A stretch of 16,703 bases of DNA, from NCBI GenBank assembly GCA_964247295.1, contig CAXTTV010000108.1, forward strand, positions 1 to 16,703, read 5' to 3'. Below are positions 1-6,865 of the stretch, in pieces. The notes beneath the pieces were generated by a model that saw nothing but the letters and a program-made list of their open reading frames with translations, was not told the origin of the DNA and ran no database searches. Numbering within the stretch: the stretch's first letter is position 1; each line of letters opens with the position of its first letter. The position numbers and the translations under genes were made by a program. Origin of the DNA: CAXTTV01 sp964247295. Its GTDB lineage: Bacteria; Chloroflexota; Ktedonobacteria; Ktedonobacterales; Ktedonobacteraceae.

Positions 1-20
1 TTTAAGTCCGAGTATACTTG

Positions 21-66
21 GAGCTTTTTGATACCCACATACATGTTTTAAAGGGCATCATGTGCG
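21..66. repeat. Dispersed direct repeat, copy 1
   Basis: This 46-base stretch recurs at 328-374. Aligned over 47 columns, 42 are identical, with four substitutions and one single-base indel. The longest exact block is GATACCCACATACATGT, and both copies end in GCATCATGTGCG. CACAT and ATGTG within each copy could pair as a short stem. No promoter-like sequence follows this copy, unlike copy 2. It may be a regulatory site or a fragment of a larger interspersed repeat; only the repetition itself is seen. Confidence 0.8.
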
Positions 67-149
67 GATCAGAACCTCGGGTGCGATCTAGCATCTTTTC
101 CATTGTACAACAGAGATCTCTAAAATAAAAAAAATCGGGTCTGGAGCGC

Positions 150-268
150 AGGGCTATTTCATTCTAGGAAGAAAGGAGGTCCAGGGGTGTAAACCCCTGG
201 CGGGGGGCCGCTCCCCGCCCCTGTTTCTCGCCGCTGAAGATGGCTTAAAAAGAGAATGAAATAGCTCT
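150..268. mobile_element. MITE-like palindromic element
   Basis: This 119-base segment is bounded by 16-base terminal inverted repeats, 150-165 and 253-268, with one mismatch. Inside are two further stems: CCAGGGGT/ACCCCTGG at 181-188 and 193-200, and GGCGGGG/CCCCGCC at 199-205 and 213-219. These share two bases, so they are alternatives or must breathe. The octamer GTCTGGAG occurs on both sides (139-146 and 269-276), but three extra bases separate the left one from the inverted repeat, so it is not a clean target-site duplication. It has no coding capacity. Non-autonomous mobility is inferred from the architecture alone. Confidence 0.5.
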
Positions 269-327
269 GTCTGGAGAGGAACGGTGTGAATGATCTGCAC
301 TTAACCTTTTAAATCAGGGTAGGTTTA

Positions 328-374
328 GAGCTTTGTCGATACCCACATACATGTATTAGAGAGCATCATGTGCG
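328..374. repeat. Dispersed direct repeat, copy 2
   Basis: This is the second copy of the repeat at 21-66. It ends 11 bases before the -35 box of the promoter at 386-414, so it is well placed to act as an operator or activator site for the DUF402/epimerase genes. That role is inferred from position only. The two copies flank the MITE-like element at 150-268. Confidence 0.8.
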
Positions 375-385
375 TTCCTTCCTAC

Positions 386-414
386 TTGACGAGATCACCA
401 TTTTTGCGTACGAT
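386..414 (+). promoter_or_regulatory. Sigma70-type promoter for the DUF402 gene
   Basis: TTGACG at 386-391 and TACGAT at 409-414 are separated by exactly 17 bases. Transcription would begin near 421. That lies downstream of the in-frame ATG at 417 and about 20 bases upstream of the ATG at 441, supporting 441 as the start. Confidence 0.65.
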
Positions 415-440
415 ACATGATACTGAAAAGGAGCAATAGT

Positions 441-998
441 ATGGAACGTGATTTTCGTGTTGAAAGCCGCGATTACGATCATATGTTGCGCGGTAGATGG
501 CAGGCCTATCGTCTGGATGCTGGGACGCAGGTAAGCGATACACCTGATTTAGAGATAGCTGTCGATACTTTTCGACTCTGGCTACCAGCCGGGACACACA
601 TGCATTGGGCGACGCAGACCCGACCTTTGCGGTTTAACTGCCTACAATTCTTCTGGCCTGGGCGCTGGTATACCCTCACTGCTTTTTATAACGGACGGCA
701 GCTTCGACACACCTACGCAACTATTATTCAACCGGCTGAGGTTGGTCTGATTGGTCTTAGCTATGTAGATCTAGAGTTGTCCCTGCTGGTCCAGCCAGAT
801 CTTACTTATACTGTATTGACACAGGCTGAGTTTGATGAGGCCGCGCGTATATTGCGTTATTCTGATGAGGTGAAAACCGAGGCGACTCAGACCCTCACAA
901 ATCTCGTGAACTCGACGCAGTTAAGCGTAGGTGTCTTCTCACAGATACCTCATGTGCTTCGGCATGAAGATTTTCACATGACCGAGTGCCACCCATAA
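441..998 (+). CDS. DUF402 family protein (nucleotide phosphatase-like fold), possibly degenerate
   Basis: This 185-residue protein resembles DUF402, the family of staphylococcal Ntdp nucleotide phosphatase and FomD. The recognisable core runs from about residue 65 to 135: FFWPGRWYTL, a further strand ending in TYATIIQP, then SYVDLELSLLV and a TQAEFDEA helix. Family members use several acidic residues to hold divalent metal. Here only D110 and E112 of the usual alternating acidic triplet remain; the third position is Ser114. The Asn/Asp normally found in the strand before it is Thr94, and the later Leu-Asp pair reads Leu-Thr. Activity is therefore uncertain. Start 441 has AAAGGAG at 427-433 with seven bases of spacing. 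The epimerase follows after 16 bases, so they are probably cotranscribed. Family call good; function unproven. Confidence 0.75.
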   Translation: MERDFRVESRDYDHMLRGRWQAYRLDAGTQVSDTPDLEIAVDTFRLWLPAGTHMHWATQTRPLRFNCLQFFWPGRWYTLTAFYNGRQLRHTYATIIQPAEVGLIGLSYVDLELSLLVQPDLTYTVLTQAEFDEAARILRYSDEVKTEATQTLTNLVNSTQLSVGVFSQIPHVLRHEDFHMTECHP

Positions 999-1014
999 GT
1001 AGAGGAGCGCGGCA

Positions 1015-1419
1015 ATGCCTAAACGAATCGACCATGTAGCCATTATCGTGAAGAGTATCGAGCAGGCGCTGCTATTTTATCGGGACACTTTGGGAATCGT
1101 ACCCAGCGAGATTAAAGAGGTCCCGACCGAGGGGGTGCGGATCGCCTTTCTGCCGATGGGTGGGCCGGGCGGTAGCGAGATTGAGCTGATTGAGCCGACA
1201 AGCGCGGAATCCAGCCTTACAAAGTTTCTTGAGAGGCGAGGAGAGGGGCTGCATCATATCTGCCTGGAGGTGGATGATGTTCAGGCGGAACTTACCGATC
1301 TTAAACAGCAGGGGGTTCCCATTCTGGATCAGGAACCGAGGATCGCGGCTGAGGGACGCGCTATATTTGTTCACCCTAAAGGCTCAAACGGTGTTTTGCT
1401 GGAACTTATCGAGCATTAA
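1015..1419 (+). CDS. mce: Methylmalonyl-CoA epimerase
   Basis: This 134-residue protein is a full-length VOC/glyoxalase-superfamily methylmalonyl-CoA epimerase. It would interconvert (S)- and (R)-methylmalonyl-CoA in the cytoplasm, linking propionyl-CoA carboxylase to methylmalonyl-CoA mutase. Two beta-alpha-beta-beta-beta modules are visible. Candidate metal ligands are His7 (DHVAI), an acid in SEIELIEP (Glu55/57), His81 (HHICLEV) and Glu130 (GVLLELIE). The segment VPTEGVRIAFLP is typical of the family. GAGGAG at 1002-1007 lies seven bases before the ATG. The gene follows the DUF402 gene by 16 bases. The carboxylase beta subunit for the preceding reaction lies about 1.8 kb away on the other strand, which supports this assignment over other VOC enzymes. 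Confidence 0.9.
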   Translation: MPKRIDHVAIIVKSIEQALLFYRDTLGIVPSEIKEVPTEGVRIAFLPMGGPGGSEIELIEPTSAESSLTKFLERRGEGLHHICLEVDDVQAELTDLKQQGVPILDQEPRIAAEGRAIFVHPKGSNGVLLELIEH

Positions 1420-1433
1420 TTACCTGCTTCTAT

Positions 1434-1462
1434 TTGGGTGAGCGGTACGTGTCTGGTATAAA
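1434..1462 (+). promoter_or_regulatory. Possible promoter for the receiver/reductase fusion gene
   Basis: TTGGGT at 1434-1439 and TATAAA at 1457-1462 are 17 bases apart. The -10 box is preceded by TGG, giving an extended -10. It starts 14 bases after the epimerase stop, so the fusion gene may have its own promoter as well as read-through. Confidence 0.4.
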
Positions 1463-1500
1463 GCGATAAAAATAATTTTAGTAGATTGAAAGGCAGTACC

Positions 1501-3162
1501 ATGGCAAAACCAACGATCGTTGTTGTGGATGATAATCCTGAAGAGCTGAGCGCGTTGGAACATGATCTGCAAGAGCAATACAGTGATCAATTTGGGGTGA
1601 TACGCTTCAATAACATTGATAAGGCTCTAGACCAACTAAAGCAGATGAAGATGCAAAATCGACCGGTCGCGCTGCTGCTGGCGGATCAGCAGATGTTGGA
1701 GAGGGACCACGAAGAGTTTTTTAAGCAAGGGAAGAAGCTTTTTCCGAAAGCCAGAAGGATGCTGCTCACCAACTATGCCGACGTTCCAGAGGCGATCCGC
1801 ACAATCAATGCGTTGCGCCTGGATTACTATCTTGTTAGGCCCTGGAGCCCACCTGCTGATCATCTGTACCCAGTGCTTAATGATTTGTTGGAGGATTGGC
1901 TCTGCGGCTTTAAGCCTTCATTTGAGGGAATTCGCCTGATCGGCCACCGCTGGTCGCCTCAGACCTATCAGCTTAAAGATTTTCTGGCCCGCAATCAGGT
2001 TCCCTATCAGTGGCTGAATATTGAAACCAATAAAGAGGCCAGCGAGCTTTTAGCGTATCTTGGCGCGGACTCTCAACGGCTACCGGTGGCGATTCTGGCC
2101 GATGGTTCCTATCTGGTCGAGCCCACCAATATGGATATCGCTGAGAAAGTTAGCCTGAAAACCCATGCCGAGCTACCTTTTTATGATCTGATCATCGTTG
2201 GTTCTGGCCCGGCTGGTTTGGCTGCCGCCGTCTACGGCTCTTCCGAGGGATTGCGGACCCTGATGATCGAACGGGAGGCTCCTGGTGGACAGGCGGGGAC
2301 CAGCTCACGCATTGAGAATTATCTAGGGTTTCCCAGCGGCCTCACCGGCGCGGATCTCTCGCGCCGCGCGGTCTCACAGGCGATAAAATTTGGTACCGAG
2401 ATTCTAACTCCTCAGGAGGCTGTAAATCTTCGCGCCAGCGGCCCTTATAAACGCGTGAAGCTCGCCGATGGAACTGAGTTAGGCTGCCACGCCGTTTTGA
2501 TTTCTACTGGTGTCTGCTATCGTCGGCTGGATGTGCCGGGGATCGAGCGTCTGACCAACGCAGGCATCTATTATGGATCGGCGAACACCGAGGCGATCGC
2601 TTGCCAGGACGAGGAAGTGTATATAGTCGGTGGGGCCAACTCAGCCGGGCAGGCCGCGATCTACTTTTCCCGTTATGCTCACGGTGTCACTATGCTGGTC
2701 CGGGGCGGCTCGCTCTCCAAAGGGATGTCACAGTATCTGGTAGATCAGATTGAACATACCGAGAACATCACGGTAAAAACATGTACTGAGATTGTCGAGG
2801 CTCATGGGGAAGAGCGCCTGGAGCAGGTTACCCTGGAGAATGTAGAGACGCATAAACGCGAAACGATCGATGCCAGCACAGTCTTTATCTTTATTGGAGC
2901 TGAGCCGTATACTGAGTGGTTGCCCAGGGTGATAAAAAGGGATGGCAAAGGCTTTATTCTGACCGGTTCGGATCTGATGGAGCATGGGCATCCACCAGCG
3001 GATTGGCCGTTAGAGCGCGATCCATACATGTTGGAGAGCAGTATGCCTGGAATTTTTGTCGCGGGCGATGCTCGTTATGGCTCAATCAAACGAGTCGCCT
3101 CAGGCGTTGGGGAAGGCTCGATCGCGGTTCAGCTTATTCATCGCTACCTGAGCGAGCTTTAG
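1501..3162 (+). CDS. Receiver / thioredoxin-like / thioredoxin-reductase-like FAD oxidoreductase fusion
   Basis: This 553-residue cytoplasmic fusion has three parts. Residues 1-135 form a response-regulator receiver domain with the acidic pair D10/D11, candidate phospho-acceptor D62 (LLADQQM) and T90. The usual conserved lysine before Pro is Arg113. Residues 142-220 form a glutaredoxin/thioredoxin-like domain with SPQT where a CxxC would sit. Residues 228-550 form a two-dinucleotide-binding reductase: FAD motif GSGPAG at 234-239, PGGQAG at 261-266, NAD(P)H motif GGANSAG at 377-383, and a C-terminal FAD segment GIFVAGD. Classical thioredoxin reductases have CATC after the G-Y segment; here it reads GIYYGSANTEA (355-365), so the disulfide is absent. 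It is better described as an FAD/NAD(P)H oxidoreductase than as a working thioredoxin reductase. ATG 1501 follows GAAAGG by seven bases; TTG 1486 is less likely. Its redox partner is unknown. Confidence 0.85.
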   Translation: MAKPTIVVVDDNPEELSALEHDLQEQYSDQFGVIRFNNIDKALDQLKQMKMQNRPVALLLADQQMLERDHEEFFKQGKKLFPKARRMLLTNYADVPEAIRTINALRLDYYLVRPWSPPADHLYPVLNDLLEDWLCGFKPSFEGIRLIGHRWSPQTYQLKDFLARNQVPYQWLNIETNKEASELLAYLGADSQRLPVAILADGSYLVEPTNMDIAEKVSLKTHAELPFYDLIIVGSGPAGLAAAVYGSSEGLRTLMIEREAPGGQAGTSSRIENYLGFPSGLTGADLSRRAVSQAIKFGTEILTPQEAVNLRASGPYKRVKLADGTELGCHAVLISTGVCYRRLDVPGIERLTNAGIYYGSANTEAIACQDEEVYIVGGANSAGQAAIYFSRYAHGVTMLVRGGSLSKGMSQYLVDQIEHTENITVKTCTEIVEAHGEERLEQVTLENVETHKRETIDASTVFIFIGAEPYTEWLPRVIKRDGKGFILTGSDLMEHGHPPADWPLERDPYMLESSMPGIFVAGDARYGSIKRVASGVGEGSIAVQLIHRYLSEL

Positions 3163-3193
3163 AAAAAGGGGCTGATTAGATCTACCAGCCCCT
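3163..3193 (-). terminator. Intrinsic terminator of the carboxylase gene
   Basis: A perfect 8-bp stem AGGGGCTG/CAGCCCCT (3167-3174 and 3186-3193) surrounds an 11-base loop. Read leftward, it is followed directly by a run of T. It begins five bases after the stop of the leftward pccB gene and abuts the stop of the rightward fusion gene. It may also slow rightward transcription, but no T-run lies on that side. Confidence 0.85.
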
Positions 3194-3198
3194 CACTA

Positions 3199-4800
3199 TT
3201 ACAGTGGGATATTGCCGTGTTTTTTCGCAGGGTTTGTATCGCGTTTATTCTTTAGCATCTCAAGGGCGTTAATCAGTTTTACCCGTGTCTTGCGCGGCTC
3301 AATGATCTCGTCAATATAGCCCCGGCTGGCCGCGATATAGGGATTCGCGAACTTCTCAGTATATTCAGCGATCAGCTCCTTGCGGCGCGCATCAGGATTT
3401 TTTGCCTTCTCAATCTCATCTTTGAAAAGTATATTGACCGCGCCCTCGGGCCCCATCACCGCGATCTCTGCCGTTGGCCAGGCGTAGTTGATATCACCGC
3501 GAATATGTTTGCTGTTCATCACATCATAGGCCCCACCGTAGGCCTTGCGGGTAATCACTGTTACTTTCGGAACAGTTGCCTCACAGTATGCATACAGCAG
3601 CTTGGCACCGTGACGAATAATGCCATTGTGTTCTTGATTGACGCCGGGCAAAAATCCTGGAACATCCTCAAAAGTCACAATTGGGATATTAAAGCAGTCG
3701 CAGAAGCGCACAAAGCGCGCGGCCTTATCGGCGGAATTAATATCCAGCACGCCAGCCAGAGCGCTGGGCTGCTGAGCGATAATCCCAATGGAGCGGCCAT
3801 TCAGACGTGCGAAACCCACAAGAATATTTGGCGCGAAATACTCCTGAACCTCGAAGAAATCCTCGTCATCCACAATCTTCTGGATCACTGTTTTCATATC
3901 GTAAGGTTTATTGGGATTGTCGGGGATAATGCTATCCAGGCTTTCCTCAGTTCTGGACGGGCTATCATTTGGAGTCAGGCGGGGTGCGTCTTCCAGATTA
4001 TTTGAGGGAATAAAGCTCATCAATCGTCGGATCTGACGAATACATTCCGGCTCGCTGGGACAGGAGAAATGCGCCACGCCGCTGGTGCTATTGTGAACCA
4101 TCGCGCCGCCCAGCTCCTCAAAGGTTACGTCCTCATGAGTGACCGTTTTCAGAACGTTGGGACCGGTCACAAACATATAGCTGGATTGCTCAACCATAAA
4201 AATAAAGTCGGTGATCGCGGGCGAGTAGACCGCGCCGCCGGCACAAGGTCCCATGATTGCCGAGATCTGAGGAATCACGCCCGAGGCCATCGTGTTGCGT
4301 AGAAAGATATCCGCGTNNNNNNNNNNGGCTGACCACACCCTCCTGAATACGCGCCCCGCCTGAGTCATTCAGGCCGATCACCGGTGCCCCATTCTTCATC
4401 GCCAGATCCATGATTTTGCAGATCTTCTCGGCATGGGCCTCCGAAAGGGAACCGCCAAAGACTGTAAAGTCCTGAGAAAATACATAGGCCAGCCGACCGT
4501 CGATCTGTCCATAGCCAGTCACCACTCCATCTCCGGGGATCTTCTGGGTCTCCAGACTAAAGTCGTGGGAGCGGTGGGTCACAAACATATCCAGCTCATT
4601 GAAGGTGCCGGGATCAAGCAGGAGTTCGATCCGCTCGCGGGCCGTCAGCTTGCCCTTTTTATGTTGAGCATCGATCCGCTTCTGCCCACCACCCAGGACC
4701 GCAGCCTCTTGCATCTGGTGTAGTTCCATCAGCTTTTCCTGGGTTGTCTTGATCTTCTCAATATCTNNNNNNNNNNCGTGGAACGTTCACTCGTGGTCAT
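3199..4800 (-). CDS. pccB: Acyl-CoA (propionyl-CoA) carboxylase beta subunit, split by two assembly gaps
   Basis: This is the carboxyltransferase subunit of a biotin-dependent acyl-CoA carboxylase, most like propionyl-CoA carboxylase beta; it moves carboxyl from biotin to propionyl-CoA. At about 533 codons it has the family length. Visible motifs are LTARERIELLLDPGTF, NDSGGARIQEGV, GPCAGGAVYSPA, EDVPGFLPG, RKAYGGAYDVM and the typical end KKHGNIPL. ATG 4798-4800 encodes MTTSERST and has GGAG seven bases upstream. Two 10-N blocks break the frame: with ten bases the halves disagree by one, so the blocks are placeholders rather than real frameshifts. The biotin carboxylase partner is not in the window. 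Context with methylmalonyl-CoA epimerase favours propionyl-CoA over acetyl-CoA as substrate. Confidence 0.92.
4317..4326. other. Assembly gap (10 N) inside pccB
   Basis: Ten N bases separate RIQEGVVS from ADIFLRN in pccB. Homologues have four residues here, ending in Tyr (Leu-x-x-Tyr). The flanking bases, c before and ac after, fit CTN for Leu and TAC for Tyr, so the real gap is most simply nine bases. Confidence 0.95.
4767..4776. other. Assembly gap (10 N) near the pccB start
   Basis: Ten N bases separate MTTSERST from DIEKIKTTQEKL. The two sides are in frame only if the true gap is 8, 11, 14 or another value of that series. Confidence 0.95.
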
Positions 4801-4847
4801 ATCTATCTCCATTGATTATCCTTGCCAAAGAATGCCATTGCTGATCC

Positions 4848-4877
4848 AGTATAGCATTGGGATATTGGCGCTGTCTA
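4848..4877 (-). promoter_or_regulatory. Promoter for pccB
   Basis: On the minus strand, TAGACA (4877-4872) is followed after 18 bases by TATACT (4853-4848). The -10 is extended by a preceding TGC. It lies 47 bases before the ATG at 4800 and diverges from the hicB promoter. Confidence 0.55.
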
Positions 4878-4914
4878 ATTCGTTTTAATGGGAAAGTTCT
4901 AGCACCAGAAGGTT

Positions 4915-4923
4915 TGCTATAAT
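4915..4923 (+). promoter_or_regulatory. Extended -10 promoter for the hicB-like gene
   Basis: TGCTATAAT is a perfect extended -10 element (TGn plus TATAAT). Translation would start 35 bases further on. No good -35 box is seen, which extended -10 promoters can tolerate. Confidence 0.6.
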
Positions 4924-4957
4924 AAAGAGAAGTTATACATAGTATTCGGAGGCAAAT

Positions 4958-5143
4958 ATGGCTTCACGAACACTGAGCGCAGTTCTTCACCAAGAAGAGG
5001 ACCTCTATGTTGCGGAGTGTCCAGAGTTAGGTACGGTAAGCCAAGGAAGTACAGTAGAAGAGGCGATCGCGAACCTGAAAGAGGCGACAGAGGTCTATCT
5101 TGAAGAGGTACCGCTTCCAGAAATTAAGCGTGCGAACATTTAG
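4958..5143 (+). CDS. Solitary HicB-family protein
   Basis: This 61-residue protein matches the small HicB antitoxin fold (partial RNase H-like): an early strand SAVLHQEEDLYVAECPEL, then the STVEEAIANLKEATEVYLEE helix. HicB proteins normally neutralise a HicA mRNA interferase made from the adjacent gene. Here no HicA-like double-stranded RNA-binding fold is encoded upstream or in 5144-5260, and the protein lacks the C-terminal DNA-binding region of longer HicB forms. GGAGG at 4948-4952 is five bases before the ATG. It may be an orphan antitoxin or a repurposed HicB-fold protein. Confidence 0.75.
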   Translation: MASRTLSAVLHQEEDLYVAECPELGTVSQGSTVEEAIANLKEATEVYLEEVPLPEIKRANI

Positions 5144-5190
5144 ATGTGTTATCGTTGGTACTAATTATCTTTGCTCGATATTTCTTATAG

Positions 5191-5947
5191 TCTTTTGGGG
5201 AAACTAATGTCGAGTCGATCGATGGTGAAGACGCCGATGTTGTCGTGATCGGTTCCGGCGCTGGTGGTGTCATTGCCGGTGAGCATGGATCGGGGAATGC
5301 AATCGGCCTATAGCGATCAATTCGCGCGGCTGGATGGCAACTATGGCTACAAAGTTGAAGTGCCAGCCGTCGCCCCTGGCTTGCTGGGAATGGGGATGCC
5401 CTGGCACTCGGCGCGCGACTTTCGAGACATCGCGCTGAGATTCCCATATACTGCCACCTTTATTATCCTGACGCGGGACAAAGGAGAGGGTCGAATCTCA
5501 CTGGATAGCGTAGGAAATCCCATTGTAGACTATGTGACCTCGGCCTATGATCGTAAGCATCTTCTGCATGGATTGAAGCAGGCAGCGCGTGTGCATTTGG
5601 CGGCAGGTGCCAAGGCCGTCAGCTCGTTTCAAAGCAAACGAACCTTTATGGAATTGGAAGAAGGTCAGAAGGCCAGTGAACCGCAGATCCGCTCATTCGA
5701 GCGTCAGTTGGAGCGCAATGGACTGGGGGCGAACCGGATCTTGATGTTCAGTGCTCACCAGATGGGCACCTGCCGGATGGGAAATGATCTCGTTCAATTG
5801 GTCGTAGGTGGAAATAGCGAAGTACATGGCATCAAAAACCTGTTTGTAACCGATGGAAGTGTTTTCCCCTCAGCCTCAAGCGTTAATCCCATGCTCTCAA
5901 TTATGGCACTGGCTCATCGGGCCGCCCAAAATCTCAAGAGCTGGTAA
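5191..5947 (+). pseudogene. GMC oxidoreductase relic with large internal deletion
   Basis: Two pieces of one GMC-family flavin alcohol/sugar oxidase remain. The first (about 5191-5283) reads DADVVVIGSGAGGVIAGE, the N-terminal FAD-binding motif, but has no ATG after the in-frame stop at 5188-5190. The second, in another frame from about 5284, encodes roughly 220 residues of C-terminal domain: DRGMQSAYSDQF, HQMGTCRMG with the conserved His, and TDGSVFPSASSVNPMLS with the conserved Asn. Intact members have some 500 or more residues, so several hundred central ones are missing and the junction is out of frame. A GTG at 5264 could start a 227-residue fragment, but without the FAD motif it should not work. 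The C-terminal part is well preserved, suggesting recent decay. Confidence 0.8.
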
Positions 5948-5980
5948 GGGTTGGTGGACGTAAGAGATGATGTTTTTATT

Positions 5981-6026
5981 AAACCGCGTGCTCGGGGGAT
6001 TGGGACGAGATCGCGGTTTACTTTTT
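5981..6026 (+). terminator. Intrinsic terminator after the GMC relic
   Basis: AAACCGCG (5981-5988) pairs with CGCGGTTT (6012-6019). An inner CTCG/CGAG stem lies at 5991-5994 and 6006-6009, and T5 at 6022-6026. It fits the relic's original transcript. Read leftward, the stem is followed by AATAAAAA, so it is much weaker for the opposing hydrolase gene. Confidence 0.8.
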
Positions 6027-6032
6027 ATACAG

Positions 6033-6851
6033 TCATAAGTCTTTTAGGAAGCGAACGACCGCCTTATGGAAGGCTCCAGGCCGTTCCAACATTGGTAGAT
6101 GGCCGGCCTCGCTGATCTTCACCAGTTGGGCATGTGGCAACTCCTGCTGCAATTTGTAGGCCTCCTCAATATGGATCAAGGCGTCCTCCGTTCCCCAGAT
6201 GATCAACGTCGGGTTTTCGGGTGTGCGCAGAGCCGGCCAGGGAGAGTTGATCAGCAGGCGCGCGATCTCCGCGAACTCCTTCTGCGTGAACTCTGTCATC
6301 TGAACCGAAGAAGGGATCATAATTGGGGGCTGACGATAAAAGGCGCGGGGAAGTGATCTGGGCGAAAATAGTTGATGTTCAACCGACCCAAAGATCAGAT
6401 CCGCGATCATTGGCGTCTGTCCAATGCTGCGCATAAACGTTGGAAGCTCGATCATCGTTCCGCCGCCCACCAGAATGAGCCTATCGACCAGGGCCGGATA
6501 GCTGGCCGCGTAGAAGCGACAGAGCGTCGCGCCAAAAGAGCTCCCCAGGAGCGAGAGGCGTTGTAGCTCCAGGACGTGAATAAACTCATTGAGCCATTGC
6601 ATCAAATTGAGAATTGAGGGTTTAGCGAGAGGATCGCTTTCACCACCCAGCCCCACGACCGGAAGATCGGGGGCATACACATGAAAGTGCTGACCTAGAA
6701 CATCCAGGTTGCGCTGCCAATGTAATTCGGCATTTCCCAGATTCCCATGGATCAATATTAGCACGGGCATGTTCTCCTGACCGGTCTCCCAGTAAGAGAC
6801 CTTTCTAGAGCCCAGCCGTAACTCTTTAATTGTAACTGTGACCGCTGCCAT
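6033..6851 (-). CDS. Alpha/beta hydrolase
   Basis: This 272-residue soluble alpha/beta-hydrolase-fold enzyme has no signal peptide. The oxyanion segment is LIHGNLG (33-39). The nucleophile is Ser105 in GSSFG (103-107), the acid is probably Asp223 in WGTEDALI, and the base is His251 in GHLPMLERP. The cap lies between about 135 and 200. Such enzymes hydrolyse esters, epoxides or C-C bonds, and the substrate cannot be read from sequence. AAGGAG (6860-6865) lies eight bases before the ATG at 6849-6851; an adjoining TTG at 6852-6854 would have only five bases of spacing. Neighbours are unrelated: the GMC relic converges on it and a gene-free stretch lies upstream. Confidence 0.85.
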   Translation of the reverse strand: MAAVTVTIKELRLGSRKVSYWETGQENMPVLILIHGNLGNAELHWQRNLDVLGQHFHVYAPDLPVVGLGGESDPLAKPSILNLMQWLNEFIHVLELQRLSLLGSSFGATLCRFYAASYPALVDRLILVGGGTMIELPTFMRSIGQTPMIADLIFGSVEHQLFSPRSLPRAFYRQPPIMIPSSVQMTEFTQKEFAEIARLLINSPWPALRTPENPTLIIWGTEDALIHIEEAYKLQQELPHAQLVKISEAGHLPMLERPGAFHKAVVRFLKDL

Positions 6852-6865
6852 CAAGGAATCTCCTT

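Noticed and set aside
21..374. Two similar repeats as a degenerate CRISPR array
   Set aside because: Only two copies 307 bases apart, with no regular spacers and no cas genes.
417..440. Upstream ATG for the DUF402 gene
   Set aside because: It overlaps the predicted -10/start region and has no ribosome binding site, whereas ATG 441 follows AAAGGAG by seven bases.
382..597. Leftward 71-codon frame
   Set aside because: Lies across the promoter and coding strand of the DUF402 gene, with no family resemblance.
4190..4368. Overlapping out-of-frame ends of pccB as two separate genes or a real frameshift
   Set aside because: The frame changes exactly at a 10-N placeholder, and protein motifs continue on both sides.
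5144..5263. HicA toxin partner after the HicB-like gene
   Set aside because: No HicA-like frame is found; the sequence reads as the GMC FAD-motif remnant.
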